A stretch of 64,000 bases of DNA from assembly GCA_949825045.1 (NCBI GenBank), contig OX463829.1, positions 19,934,715 through 19,998,714 of the forward strand. Direction: 5' to 3'. This document shows, piece by piece, positions 24,501 through 36,500 of this stretch. The notes below the pieces were generated by a model. That model saw only the letters and a program-made list of their open reading frames with translations, was not told where the DNA came from and made no database searches. Position 1 is the first letter of the stretch. Each line of letters starts with the position of its first letter. Both the position numbers and the translations under genes were made by a program. Origin of the DNA: Argyresthia goedartella (lineage: Eukaryota > Arthropoda > Insecta > Lepidoptera > Argyresthiidae).

Positions 24501-27500
24501 TAACGCTTCTGTAATTTTTTTCATTAATTTTGCTGGCAAATAGGCACCGTTTAGCTCCATTCTAGGCAGTGTTGTTGCCTTTTTGTGTGGAACCAGTTTC
24601 GTTTTGGCTGAAACCAGGACCACTGTTGGTTTGTTGCCGATCTTGGCGTAGACTACACAGGCAAATGCAACTAAAGACGAATCGCAAAAGCCATGAAGCT
24701 GTATTACGTCTCCCCTAATGCTCGCAATCCATCTCGGAATTTCAAACTCGTTTCTGATGTCAAGTACCGCCTTTAACTTAGACCACTCCTTCTGAATGTT
24801 TTCTGGTACATCATCGTCCCAATTAATGTTTTCACTCCATAATTGTTGAAATAAAAGCTTCAGTTTTGTTATAATGGGGGCCAGCCAACCCATAGAATCA
24901 AAAAGTTTTGATATCTCGGACAGCAAGCTTCTTTTGGTCTGTTTCTTTTGATTTTCGGGAATGTTGTACTGAAACGTGAATGTGTCTTTGTGTGAATTCC
25001 AGCATAATCCCAAGGTTTTAGAAATGTTGTCAGCTTTAAAGTTGAAAACGGTATCTCCTGTCTTGTTACGCTCCTCCTTAATGTCTTCCAGTAGTTGCGG
25101 GTTACTGGCGGACCACTTCCTGAGATTAAATCCGCCTGACTTCATCAGTAGGTCCAATTCTCGTTTCAGCTTCATTCCTTCTTCGATTGTATCTGATCCA
25201 TGCAGCACATCATCCATGTAGAACGCAGACTCTGCCACTTGAGCTGCTTCAGAAGCAGCTCAAGTGGCAGAGTCTACGTATTGATCTCGCTGATTGATAT
25301 TGATCGCGCGATCGCTAAGAACGGTGCGGCACGTGTTCCCTACGTGACTAAGCTAAATATTTGTATGGGTTGTTCTGAGTCTGATCTCCAAAATATTTTC
25401 TGGTATTTTTGGGCTTCTTCATTTACCAGTATCATGCGAAACATTTTCTCAATATCTGCCGTGTAAACATACTGGTATTGTCTCCACCTAAGCAATAATG
25501 TATGTAGATCAATTTGTAAATTCTGTCCTGTATACATAAGTTCATTCAAACTACACCCTGTAGATGTTTTGTTCGATGCGTTGAATACAACTCTATATTG
25601 TGTTGTCAGCGAGTCGACTCGCTCGACTCCTTGGTGCGGCATGTAGTAGCCAGGTGTCTCGTTACATTCCGTCGATTTCATATGATTTAAGGCTCTGTAC
25701 TCCTCCATGAATGTTTTATAATCCGCCGCTAATTTATTTTGTCTTTGAAATTGTTTCTCCAAATTTTTAAACTGTGCTAAGGCGGTCTGTTTGGACGATC
25801 CGAGTTTAATCTCAATATCTTCTTTAAGTGGTAATCTTACTTCATATCTCCCATCTTTATTTCTGGAAGTTGTTTCGTTGTAGTGTGTTATACAATGTTG
25901 CTCATCTACTGATAAGTTTGACTGTTCACTAATCTCCTCCAACTCCAAAAACTTTTTTATCTCATCTAACTCGTATCTAACTATGTTGCATTTATATGTC
26001 TTGGCGCTTCCACACAATAGCCAACCAAGGTGCGATTGTTGTACTAGCGGTTGACGTGAGTCATTCTGCTTAATGATTCCGCTGAGTATAATTTGTGAAT
26101 ATACTTCGGCTCCCAGTAACACGTCTACCGGGCGACAAATATAAAATTCTGGGTCGGCTAACGCAATGTTTTGAATAGATGTCCACTCCGGCTTTTCGAA
26201 TGTTCTGTTAGGTAGGTTACCGACCAAATTGTTCATTATGATGACGTCTGTGTTAAAAGTGTAATCGTTATGCATGGATTGGCATTCTAGGTAGAGGCCA
26301 TGATTGTTGTTACATAGAGGGCATTTTATTGATGTCACGTTGAACGTTGATTTTGTCACTGGCGGCCGCTCCTTGTTGTAAGAGTTGTTTGTTCGAATGT
26401 TACTTGATGACATCGGGCCTGAGTGAAAATGTTGTTTGCTAGATGTTCTATGTTGATCGTTCTCTCCCTTTCATCGACTTGTTTCCATGGCCGTGAATTT
26501 TCCCTCCAAAAATTCCATGAAATATCTCATGATAGGTAGTTCGCGGCGATCTTTCAAAGAGTCAATGTACTCTGAATGGCTTTCGGTGTCCAATTTCAAA
26601 TCCAAAATATGGACGATAAGTGGGTCCCATGTTGTTATATCTACCCCTAAGTTCTTGATCGCATTTAGTGACTCTTGGGCCACATCGTGCATCCTCTTTA
26701 TCTGTTCTAGGGACTGGTGTTTCTCGTTCGGCAATTCAAGTAGTGTGTTAATGTATGTTGAAAAAATAAGACGTTTGTTATTGTACCTATGGTTCAGGCT
26801 ATGCCAGCACACTTTGTAGTTGTCAGAACTAATGTTGAGGTGCTGTATCAGACGCTCAGCTTCTCCACGTACTTTTCCTTTCAGAAATTGCATCTTCTGT
26901 GCGTTAGATAACGAAGGGTTCTTGTGGATAGTTTCCGAAAACAGGTCCTTAAAGGGCACCCACTGGTTGTAATTGCCATGAAAAACCGGTTCCTCCATTT
27001 TCGGGGTTGTTTTGCCTCTGTGTGTTTCTGACCACATTTTTGAGTTGATGCTCTTTTTGAGCTTGTTGTACTGTTTCTCATGATTGTTAAATATAGTCTC
27101 GAACTGTTCATTATGATCGCAATGAATCGATTATCGACCAACGAGTCTCCAAAGTCTTCAGGGCATCTTCGAACTCTCATTTCTCAGTTAAATCCTCTTC
27201 AACTATATTCGATATTGTTCTCTGGAAAGCCTTGTAGTTAGCCGCCTGCTTACGTAGCTTCTCGTCTAGTTTTGTGTGAATGTCAGTACTCTCCTTTGGC
27301 GTTCCAAAATTTTGTTGCGATGCTGATAATATTGTTTTTGATGTTTGTGGCTGCACTACCTTTTTATACTTCTCCAAAAACGCGTTTTATCTTCGTACTG
27401 ACTTAGAATAAGATGATTCGCGTGGAAGTCACGAAACAGATCCGTCAACTTCTCAATTCTGATACTTGCTATAGTTGGCTTACTATCAGTTTTTTCTTTC

Positions 27501-30500
27501 TTGAAGTTGACAAGCAGTTTCTCCATGGCTGCCGTCGTCTCCGCCTGTCTGCTCAGTAATTCTTCCATTGTTAATGTTCTCCGTCGCTCCTGATGTTATT
27601 TGTTTTTGTAATGTTATAAATGTTTGTTGTTCGACACTCCTGTTAGCTAGTTACCCGGCGAACCTCACGTGATTTTTGCACCTTCTCAATCCAACTGGTG
27701 AGACCCGCTTCTGGGAGGCCAGCGAACCGATTGCAATCACGCGCGAGGTCCAGCCGAATGGCTCGAAGGACCAATGTTTGGGGTGAGGCCTTGTTTGAGA
27801 TGATGTTTGAAGTGAAAACACAATGTTATAACACTAAATCACTGTATATCACGGTTTATGTTGTACCTTAGATAATTATGTATGAAATTGTTATGAATGC
27901 AACCGGCACGCGCGGTTCTTTAAAATGCACTAAATAAATTAACTTGAGTCGCCGGCTACACAGTCGGCGGCGTCAGCAAAAGGTGTTCGGTTCCCGAACA
28001 GTTATACTGCTAATGTTTCCACGGTGGACTGCAATAGAGCTACTATTCAGAAGGCTGGTGTTACTTGGGATCCTTCCATCCTTCCGTCCTTCCATCGCTC
28101 CATGTTTACGTCCTTTCATCCCCCTACCCTTCCAACCTTCCATCCGTCCTTCCATCCTTCCGTCCTGCCATCCTTCCGTCCTTCCATCCTTTCGTCCTTT
28201 CATCCTTCTATCCTTCCATCTTTCCATCCACCCACCCATCCATGCCCCCGTACTTTCTTTATTGCAAACAAATAATAAAAAAAAACAAGATATACATTAA
28301 AATCGTGTACAAAGGCGACCTTATCTCGATGAGAAAGGATGATCGCTGAGCAGGGGTAGACATATGTGTACAACAAAACCTAATTATATTTTTCTAGTAC
28401 TTACATACATACAATTCATCCTTCCGTCCTTCCCATCCTCCATCTTTCCGTCCTTCCATCCTCCCATTCTTCCATCAGTCCGTTCATGCATCCTTCCATT
28501 CCTCCATCGCTCGATCATTTTATCCGTCAATCTCAATCCTTTCGTCCTTACAACCTTCCATTCTCATCCTCCCATCCTTCCGTACTTCCATCCTCCCATC
28601 CTTCCGTCCTTCCGTCTTTCCAACCTTCCATCCTCCCATCCTCATCCTCCCATTCTTCCGTCTTTCCAAGCTTCCATCCTTTCACCCTTCCAACCTTCCA
28701 ACCTTCCAACCTTCCAACCTTCCATCCTTCCATCCTTCCATCCTTCCATCTTTCCATCCTTCCATCCTTCCATCCTTCCATCCTTCCATCCTTCCATCCT
28801 TCCATCCTTCCATCCTTCCATCCTTCCATCCTTCCATCCTTCTATCCTTCAATCCATCCCTCCATCCCTCCATCCTTCCATCCTTCCATCGGTCCATACT
28901 TCCTTTGCTTGCTGTACAACTGACCCAGGAACACTGCCCGGCGGCTCCGAACGCGGCGCCGGCGAGCTGGTTCAGCATGTATTCCTTGTGTATGACCACA
29001 CATACTACTGTTCCAGGTACTACTGACCCACAAACACGGCGGTGCTGAGCGCCATACAGCGCTGCCCGGCGGCTCCGAACGCGGCGCCGGCGAGCTGGTT
29101 CAGCATGTATTCCTTGTGTATGACCACACATACTACTGTTCCAGGTACTACTGACCCACAAACACGGCGGTGCTGAGCGCCATACAGCGCTGTCCGGCGG
29201 CTCCGAACGCGGCGCCGGCGAGCTGGTTCAGCGTGTGCTCCTTGTTCGCGTCCGGCATTATCACGCCGTGATTCTTGGCGCCCATGTTGCTTTGCACGCG
29301 CTTGCCTGATGGAAACCAAATACATATACAAATTTAATTTCAAAGAAAATGGTTTACACTAACATGGGATCTCCTTTTAAGTAATATAATACCTGTACCA
29401 GCAGATTCTAACCTTCCACATGACATAGATCATTTAGAAAGAAATAAACACTTCTGAGTTTACAGGATCTCTGATTAACATAAGTTTAACTAGAGAAGGA
29501 AGTACATGTTATAGTTATGATTTTACTGTAATTAGGTTTAAGAAGCCGGCGAACAATGAAAATTCCATACAAACATAATGCCATAATAATTTTAAATTCG
29601 AAAATATTTCAACGTATATATGGTGTTATTCGTATTAATACAGTATTTACCTAGATTGTTGTTCCAGCATTTTTCTAAAAATATTTATCTACTTAAAAAA
29701 ATTTAGGACGTAAACGAAGTATTTTCCACCTGTTTATTTTGTATTAAAAACTACACCATTCGTGATGTAATTATAATATAAACACAGCTTATATTGTCAA
29801 GTTGCATAATGTCACAAAGAAATTTAAAATATAATCAAGTTTCATTCATCATTTTCGATATTCACGGAACACAACCAAATTTCACTTTATTTTTGTACAG
29901 CTATCTATGTGTCTCTGTCCGCAAGGGCGGCGGCGGCGAGGCGCACAGAGGAAGGATTTAGAAATTGCGGACTCACGTGTTTTATTTTAAATATCATTAT
30001 TTTTTTTATGGCAATCAATAGTCCCAATTAAGGCAATCATATGTTCTCAGAGCACTTTTTGATGTAAATTTTATAATTTGCGAGAAAAAATATTGTAGGC
30101 TTAATATACGGGTGTTTGTGTATAACAACACATATATAATACACAGGGTCGGCAGACAAAATGAGATTATGCAGTATGTCCTCATTTGACGTATACCTGC
30201 TTACTTTTCTGGAATGTCCTTCTCTATATTTCCTAAAAACTTTGTTTCTCGCTTCTTTAGAAAGTTTTTCGATGGGCATTAACCCAAAATGTTCAATTAT
30301 GTCTGATCCATGTCTTATTATCTTATGGACGCTATAACACAGCTCCTGCATCTTTCATCCCTCGTCGCCCGCAGACCATGGGAGTGCTACGTACGAATTT
30401 GACAAGCTATAGCAGGCATATCCTGTTTAACGATATCAATCTGCAAATTGCATTCATTTCGGAACGATTCTTGATCTTGCCCCTAACGAGTCATTAATAA

Positions 30501-33500
30501 ACTTTATTTTCTTATCTTGCAGTCCATTGTTTGAAGTCTAACCTGTAAGCTGAAATTTTTGTCATTGACAGTTAATATCGGCATTATCACATCGTAATTA
30601 TGACTTCTTATTAAGAATTATAAGTGCAGTATCATTAATACATACCTATGTGAAGTAAACATTCCACACATCTGATCCAGTCAAGTAAAGACGAAAGTCC
30701 GTACTTATACATTTCTTTATCTACTGGTCTTCAGTAAATCGCGTTTATATTGTAAATTTTTGAGGGCTTTACTTTAAAGAAATCGCAGGAAGCAGGCGAA
30801 ATCACATATCTCTTCAACAAAGGCCAATGAGTATCACAATTAATATATGCGCTTCGTATTCTGTCAGCTTATTATGCTTACGCTCATTTGTGGTTAGGTT
30901 ACGGGATAATGCACTGGGGTAACAGCGTCGGTGCCAACGACTTATTTATAATGCAAAAGAATTGTGCCAGAATTATAGCTGATATTCAAAACCTAGACAA
31001 TTGCAAACCTCACTTCCAAAAAGATAACATATTGACTCTCTATCATCCCTGTACATATTTGAAATTGCCACCTACATTAAAAAACACCACGAACGTTATC
31101 AACAATGCACAAACGCTAGACGGAAAAATAATATAATATTACCGGAACCAAAACTAGAAATATACGAAAAAAGTCCATATTATATGTCAATTTTAATTTA
31201 CAATAATAATCTACCAAATAACACAAAAAAACGAAAAAAAAACTACTGTTTCATTCAGCCTTCGACTAAAAGAACTGTTAATACGCAAAAGCTACTAAAC
31301 TTTAAGTGAATTTATGACTGATTTTAAGAAATATAGATAAATATAACTCACTCAGTCCTAAGAATATAATTAGCTTTTAATTTAATTTTATTGTTATTTT
31401 TTATTTTTTTTATTTAGACATGTAAGCAAACATTGTAATACCCTTTCAGGGTGCATGTACTTTACTTGTATTTACACCTCCACCTGGAACCCCCATGTAC
31501 GTGTTTACAAATATATATATGAATGTGAACAATCCAGTTTTGCTTGTCCAACTTTGAAATATGAAGGAAACAGACAAAAATGTAATTTATTGGCTAACTC
31601 TTTCATACTCATGTATTGCCACTTTAAAATACACTAACTGACCCAGTGCCTTGTCAGCTTAATATATTTTTTTTTTTATTTAATCTGGACTGAACCTTAT
31701 GGATATGGATGGTCAAAAATTCTGCTTACGTCTTCATTGCTATTGTCCTTTAAAGTGTTTAATGTTGAACTTAGCAGTTCTTCTGGAGACAAGGAATTAC
31801 TTAAAGTTTGAATACGTCTTTTTTTGTCTTGAGCCCAGTTCTTCGAATAGTTTCCTAGGAGAAAATGAAGTGGAAGCTTCATTTACACTAGGAGGTAGAT
31901 TTCCTATATTGTCAGATGGCTCACCGTCTATAACATCTACTTGTTCTCCTTCAGTAGCGAAGAAACTGGGCCATACGTTTCATGAAAATGATTGAAATAA
32001 TTATTAGCAGCAGTTGATGGCCCCTTACAGCTGAGTGGATATGTCAATCCTCAGCAATGAGGAAACGACTAGAAAGAAGAAGTTGAAATGCGTTTGCCCC
32101 ATTTATTAATAATTATTGAGTAAATTCAACTCTATCACTGTAGTGGGTTATATCGCCAAAAGTACTTAAGTTCAGCTTCGTTTATCGGGAGAGCCAGGAA
32201 GTCCGGGGCCATGTTAAATATTTACACCCGTATATTAAGCTTACTTATAGAGATAAAAGGTACTTATAGAGCAAATAACCCATACATTATTTTTATTAAA
32301 TAAATTTTTCTCGCAAATTATAACATTCACAACAATAAGTGCTCCAAGAACATATGGTTGCCTTAATTAGGACTATCGATTACCATAAATGAAATAATGA
32401 TATGAAAAAAAAAACATAAGTCCGCAATTTCGAAAACCGTCCCACTGTGCACCCGCACGCGTCAGGAGATGTCGAACGAACATTGGCGTTTGCCTCGTAT
32501 TGCACTTGATCGGCTGTCCGCCGGCATCTTGAGTGATTTTTTTCAAATTGTTATGTAATTAAATAATTCTCAATAAGTTATTTCAATTAAGATGTGCTTC
32601 ATTTAGGTTTTATGGTATCAATAGTTACTAAGTATTCATATACAGGTTATTAAGTTACACTCCAATCAGAATACACTGTTTAGATGAACGCTCGAAACAA
32701 AGATTCATCCTCATTATAGCCCAAGCTTGTAAGCCATTTTAAAACCGACTGTTTTGCATTTCTTGCAGTAAGTTTTTAAATACTCAATTGTACAAAATAA
32801 GTTGCCTGTATCTTATATTGTTTTTGGGCAAAGGAAGGAGCATTTTCTAAGACTATATAATGTCGAGTTTCAAGTAGAATAGGGTGTACGGGTGTTTTTT
32901 AATTATTGTGTTAAGGATGTAATTTTTTCTTATCGTAAGTAAGTTGGTTTTTAGATAGAGTTGAGTAGTGGAGAATCTATATGGTAGAAAAACATTAGCT
33001 TTATGAGAGATCGTTGAGATCTTTCAGCTGCTCCTCCCCATATTGGGATGCAGTAGGTAATAATAGATTGCACAAGTGCAGAATATATTTGATTTAGTAG
33101 TGGTCTCGATGTAACATGCCTTAGCTTTTTCAATATCCACATCATTTTTCTAATCCTATTTGTTAATAATTCAATATGGTCAAACCGAGACAACCTTTCG
33201 TCCAGTAGAACACCCAAGTATTTTACTTTAGGAAGCCTAACTAACACCCGGCAGTAACAGTCATCTGACAATTGGTTACTCATATGTACTTTGATTTAGG
33301 TTGGGTTCTCGGGTTCATAGTAAAACACATATAATTCGTTTTAGACGTTAACATGTTATTTTGTAGCCACCAATTAACTCTTGTTAGCCCTATCTCTGTC
33401 AGCTCCCAAGTCTCTCCCCAAGATGGACGATGAAAAAAAAAATGCAGTGTCGTCTGCCTATGAAAATATGTTAGCATTTTTGAGCTTTATTAAATACATA

Positions 33501-36500
33501 TCATTGACATAGATCAGGAAGAGTGTTGGCCCTAGGACACTTCCTTGGGGAACGCCATATGTAATGTCATCCTCATGACTAGTATGTGATTACATTTTTA
33601 CTTGTGGTTTGCGTCCGCTCAGAGACTATAAAAAGAGCTAGAGGATAATCTCTTATGCCAATGCTTTCTAGCTTGTGTATAAGAGTGGGAATAGATACTG
33701 TGTCGAAGGCTTTTTTCAGATCAAGATAACTATTATATGTATTGCCTCCGGCCCCACAATAGGATAATCGGTGTTGTAGGATCCAGAAACATTTCACAAG
33801 CGTTCGAATATGCAAGATACGAGATTCTTTTTCTCCTCGGCTGGGATTAGAAACCGAGACCTTTGGTTATAAACCTATCTATATGTTATGATATAAATCC
33901 AGAAATGTCCAGAATCCTTATCCTAATGTATTGGTAATACGGTACTTTCATGATGAGTCAATTCAGATACTTTATATGAACTGGCAAAACGCTTATTTAG
34001 TTCGAGAGTTATATTGAAAACTGCAGAATGACCTTAAATGGGAGACTCGTATACTTTCATTTACTAAGAAAGCTAACTCGCTAACATATTTGATTCGGAA
34101 AACATTTGATTATAATGACAAAGGACTTTTTTTGAGATTCTACAAGGCTTATATCAGGCCCCTCCTTGGATATGCCTTCCCAATATGAAGAAGGACAAGG
34201 ACCTGCTGCAAAAAGTGCAAAAAAGAGCAACCAAGATGGTTGTAGGACTCCGTAACAAGCCTTATGAGCAGCGACTTGCAGAGCTAGGACTAAGCACACT
34301 AGAACAACGACGCAAACGTGGAGATCTCATAAAAACACCGACAATTCTAACCGGCTACTACGACGTAACAACCATTAGATACATGTTTATGATGAACCAG
34401 TATCACCAACTCGTTTACACTCCAAGGGCTCTCGTTTACGAGTAACCCACGTAAACACCTTCTGTCAAACCGAGTGGTCTGCGAGTGGAACAGCCTTCCA
34501 GAAACTGTAATTAGTGCGCCGCTGAACACTTCAGTGAACAGCTTCAAAAATAGACTTGACAACTTTATAAAACATGATGTGAAATGTGGACTGATATGCA
34601 CGCACGTCAGGCATTACAAATAAAAATAATAATGGCGTCATGAAATATTGAGGTCAAATATTGGATTCATAAAATCTACGTTTATTAATTTAACTGTCCA
34701 AACTCGGACTATGGTGATTTTGAAGAGCCTTTTTGTACATAATGTCGATTGTTGTTTAGCCAGGGAAGTACCGCGTTGTAATTCCTTTAGATAATCTCGT
34801 GTTTAAAAGTTCCTGTTGTACCAAGCGGTCCCACAAACAGCTACCAAAAGGAGAGATTTGCACGAAATATTTCTGTGCGTATATTTGTCAAACGTACCGG
34901 CAGCAGAGGCCCTCTGGTAGATGTGCTTGCCGGCCGCGTCGCCGCCCACGAACGACACCGCCTTAATGTCCGGGTGGTCGCACACGAAGTTCACCGCGTC
35001 GTGCGTGCCGTGAACCACCTGGAACAACGAAACTTATTATAACAAATTTCAAAATTCTGTAAATTTAACATATATTTAAAAACTTATTTTTTTGCCTCTT
35101 CTCTACATAGCATCGTGCTGGTATATCGATTGAGTGAAAGAAAGATAAGTATCTTAATCAGATTTTAGCTGGATATTATAAGGCGAAGCAGGACAGGACA
35201 GTCGACAGGATCAAGTTACACTCCCATTTACAAACCGTTTGGAAACCAATGACGCAGGATATACAAGCTGCCAGGGCTTCAGGAAATAAGCAACAGAAGC
35301 CATCAGGTTCAAACCTAGCGGCCGCAATTTATGACTCCACGAATCGCAATGGCCACCTATGTGAATATTCCCGGTAGTATCTATGTGTGCCAAATATAAC
35401 CTAGTTTTTTAAGAGTTGGGAAGTTCCTAAGTGAATAAAAGCATTTATGGCCGAGCTTAAATAATCGCTTACTATCTAAACTTATCTTAGACACGGTACT
35501 AGAATGTAGGGTGGAAACGCTATGATTAAAGCGTTGAACTCAATGATGTCGTGAAACCACTATTGATGTGGAACCACGATGGAGGCGCCATGCATGGTGT
35601 GTTGTTCCCTCGCATTCATGCAGAACCTCGCCTGCTGCGGTTTCACCTGGTGTGCACGCTGTCGCAAAAGCGACTAAATGGCGGCCGACAGCCTCGCAGT
35701 CTCCGTAAACGGATCGGGGCACTAAGCGCAGGTAGACACATTGACGGGCCCGGGTGGCGCGCCGGCCTCCTGCAGCAGCTCGCACATGAGCAGCATGGCC
35801 CCGGGGTAGTTCCCCGACAGCACAGAATACTTAATAGTACTACGTACAGAAAGATCACTCCGCAAATGTACTTAAATAAATAGCTACTCTCGTTGCGCGG
35901 TAATAAAGCGCAATCTAGCTTGCACCTGCGCTAAGTACAATAATAGCTAAACACCTGCAGAATCGGTTGGCCCGCCCGTGCAGGCTAAATTGCGCCGCGT
36001 TACTACGCCTGAGAGCTTCTTTTACTCTGACATCACAAGGTCGTCCTGTAAACTCCTGTCGCTTGATCACGGTAGGGTTACCTACGTGCGGTTTGTGTTT
36101 GTGAATTTTAGTCCAGTTTTCATACTGGGTCTAAAGTGTTTACTTTTAGGTAAACAAAAAGGTATTCAATAAAAAAGGAATCGAATTTTATTTGTGATCG
36201 ATTCCTTTAGACACCCTAAAATGTTACGTACTTAAGTCATTGTTGTTGCAAACCTCACAGAAAAGTTGCTTACGAGAAGCGGCTAGCGCGCGACGCAATT
36301 ACGAGCCAGGCGAGCGGCAACCTTACTGAATCCTGCACGTCGGGTTGGCCGGTCGATCGTGCCTAAACTGTTGAGTGAGACCCCCTGCCGACGGGTGGAG
36401 CACGCAGGTGCTGGCGGTATCGGGGCACTAGACGCAGGTAGACTCACATTGACGAGACCGGGCGGCGCGCCGGCCTCCTGCAGCAGCTCGCACATGAGCA

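Larger units (their letters stand above)
20846..28060 (-). mobile_element. BEL/Pao LTR retroelement with env-like gene, inactive
   Basis: Read on minus: candidate 5' LTR (about 28060-27775), gag (27568-26471), truncated pol (26413 to about 22600) and an env-like gene (about 22600-20964). Gene order, the YMDD box, the RNase H-integrase order and a DUF1759-like gag place it in BEL/Pao. The protease is deleted and several stops and frameshifts are present. The LTR end CCCCAAACA followed by TTGGTCCTTCGAGCC (27774-27760) is the expected LTR/primer-site junction. A matching 3' LTR was not found by eye; only a short CTGAATAATAGCTCT (about 20842-20828) echoes CTGAATAGTAGCTCT near 28047. Boundaries are therefore approximate. 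It lies in ALDH6A1 intron 8 in the same orientation as the gene. Confidence 0.8.
29944..32449 (-). mobile_element. Transib-type (RAG1-related) DNA transposon relic
   Basis: Inverted ends match over about 140 bases: 29944-30090 against 32290-32449 on the other strand (shared GAAATTGCGGACT, ATCATTATTT, AGTCC.AATTAAGGCAA.C, TATAATTTGCGAGAAAAA). The outermost bases read CACAGAGGAAGGATTT and CACAGTGGGACGGTTTT, the CACRGTG-type ends of Transib elements, which resemble the V(D)J recombination heptamer. A transposase fragment lies at the left end. A LINE piece (30868-31330) sits inside. No 5-bp target duplication was seen (AGGCG versus CACCC). All lies in ALDH6A1 intron 7. Confidence 0.65.

Noticed and set aside
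19555..28905. CRISPR array
   Set aside because: The repeats are contiguous octamers without spacers, and the genome is eukaryotic.
28364..29026. 220-residue open frame, Pro/Ser/His-rich
   Set aside because: It is the octanucleotide satellite read through; the same peptide appears in the other frames, and the far end runs over the exon 8 copies on the wrong strand.
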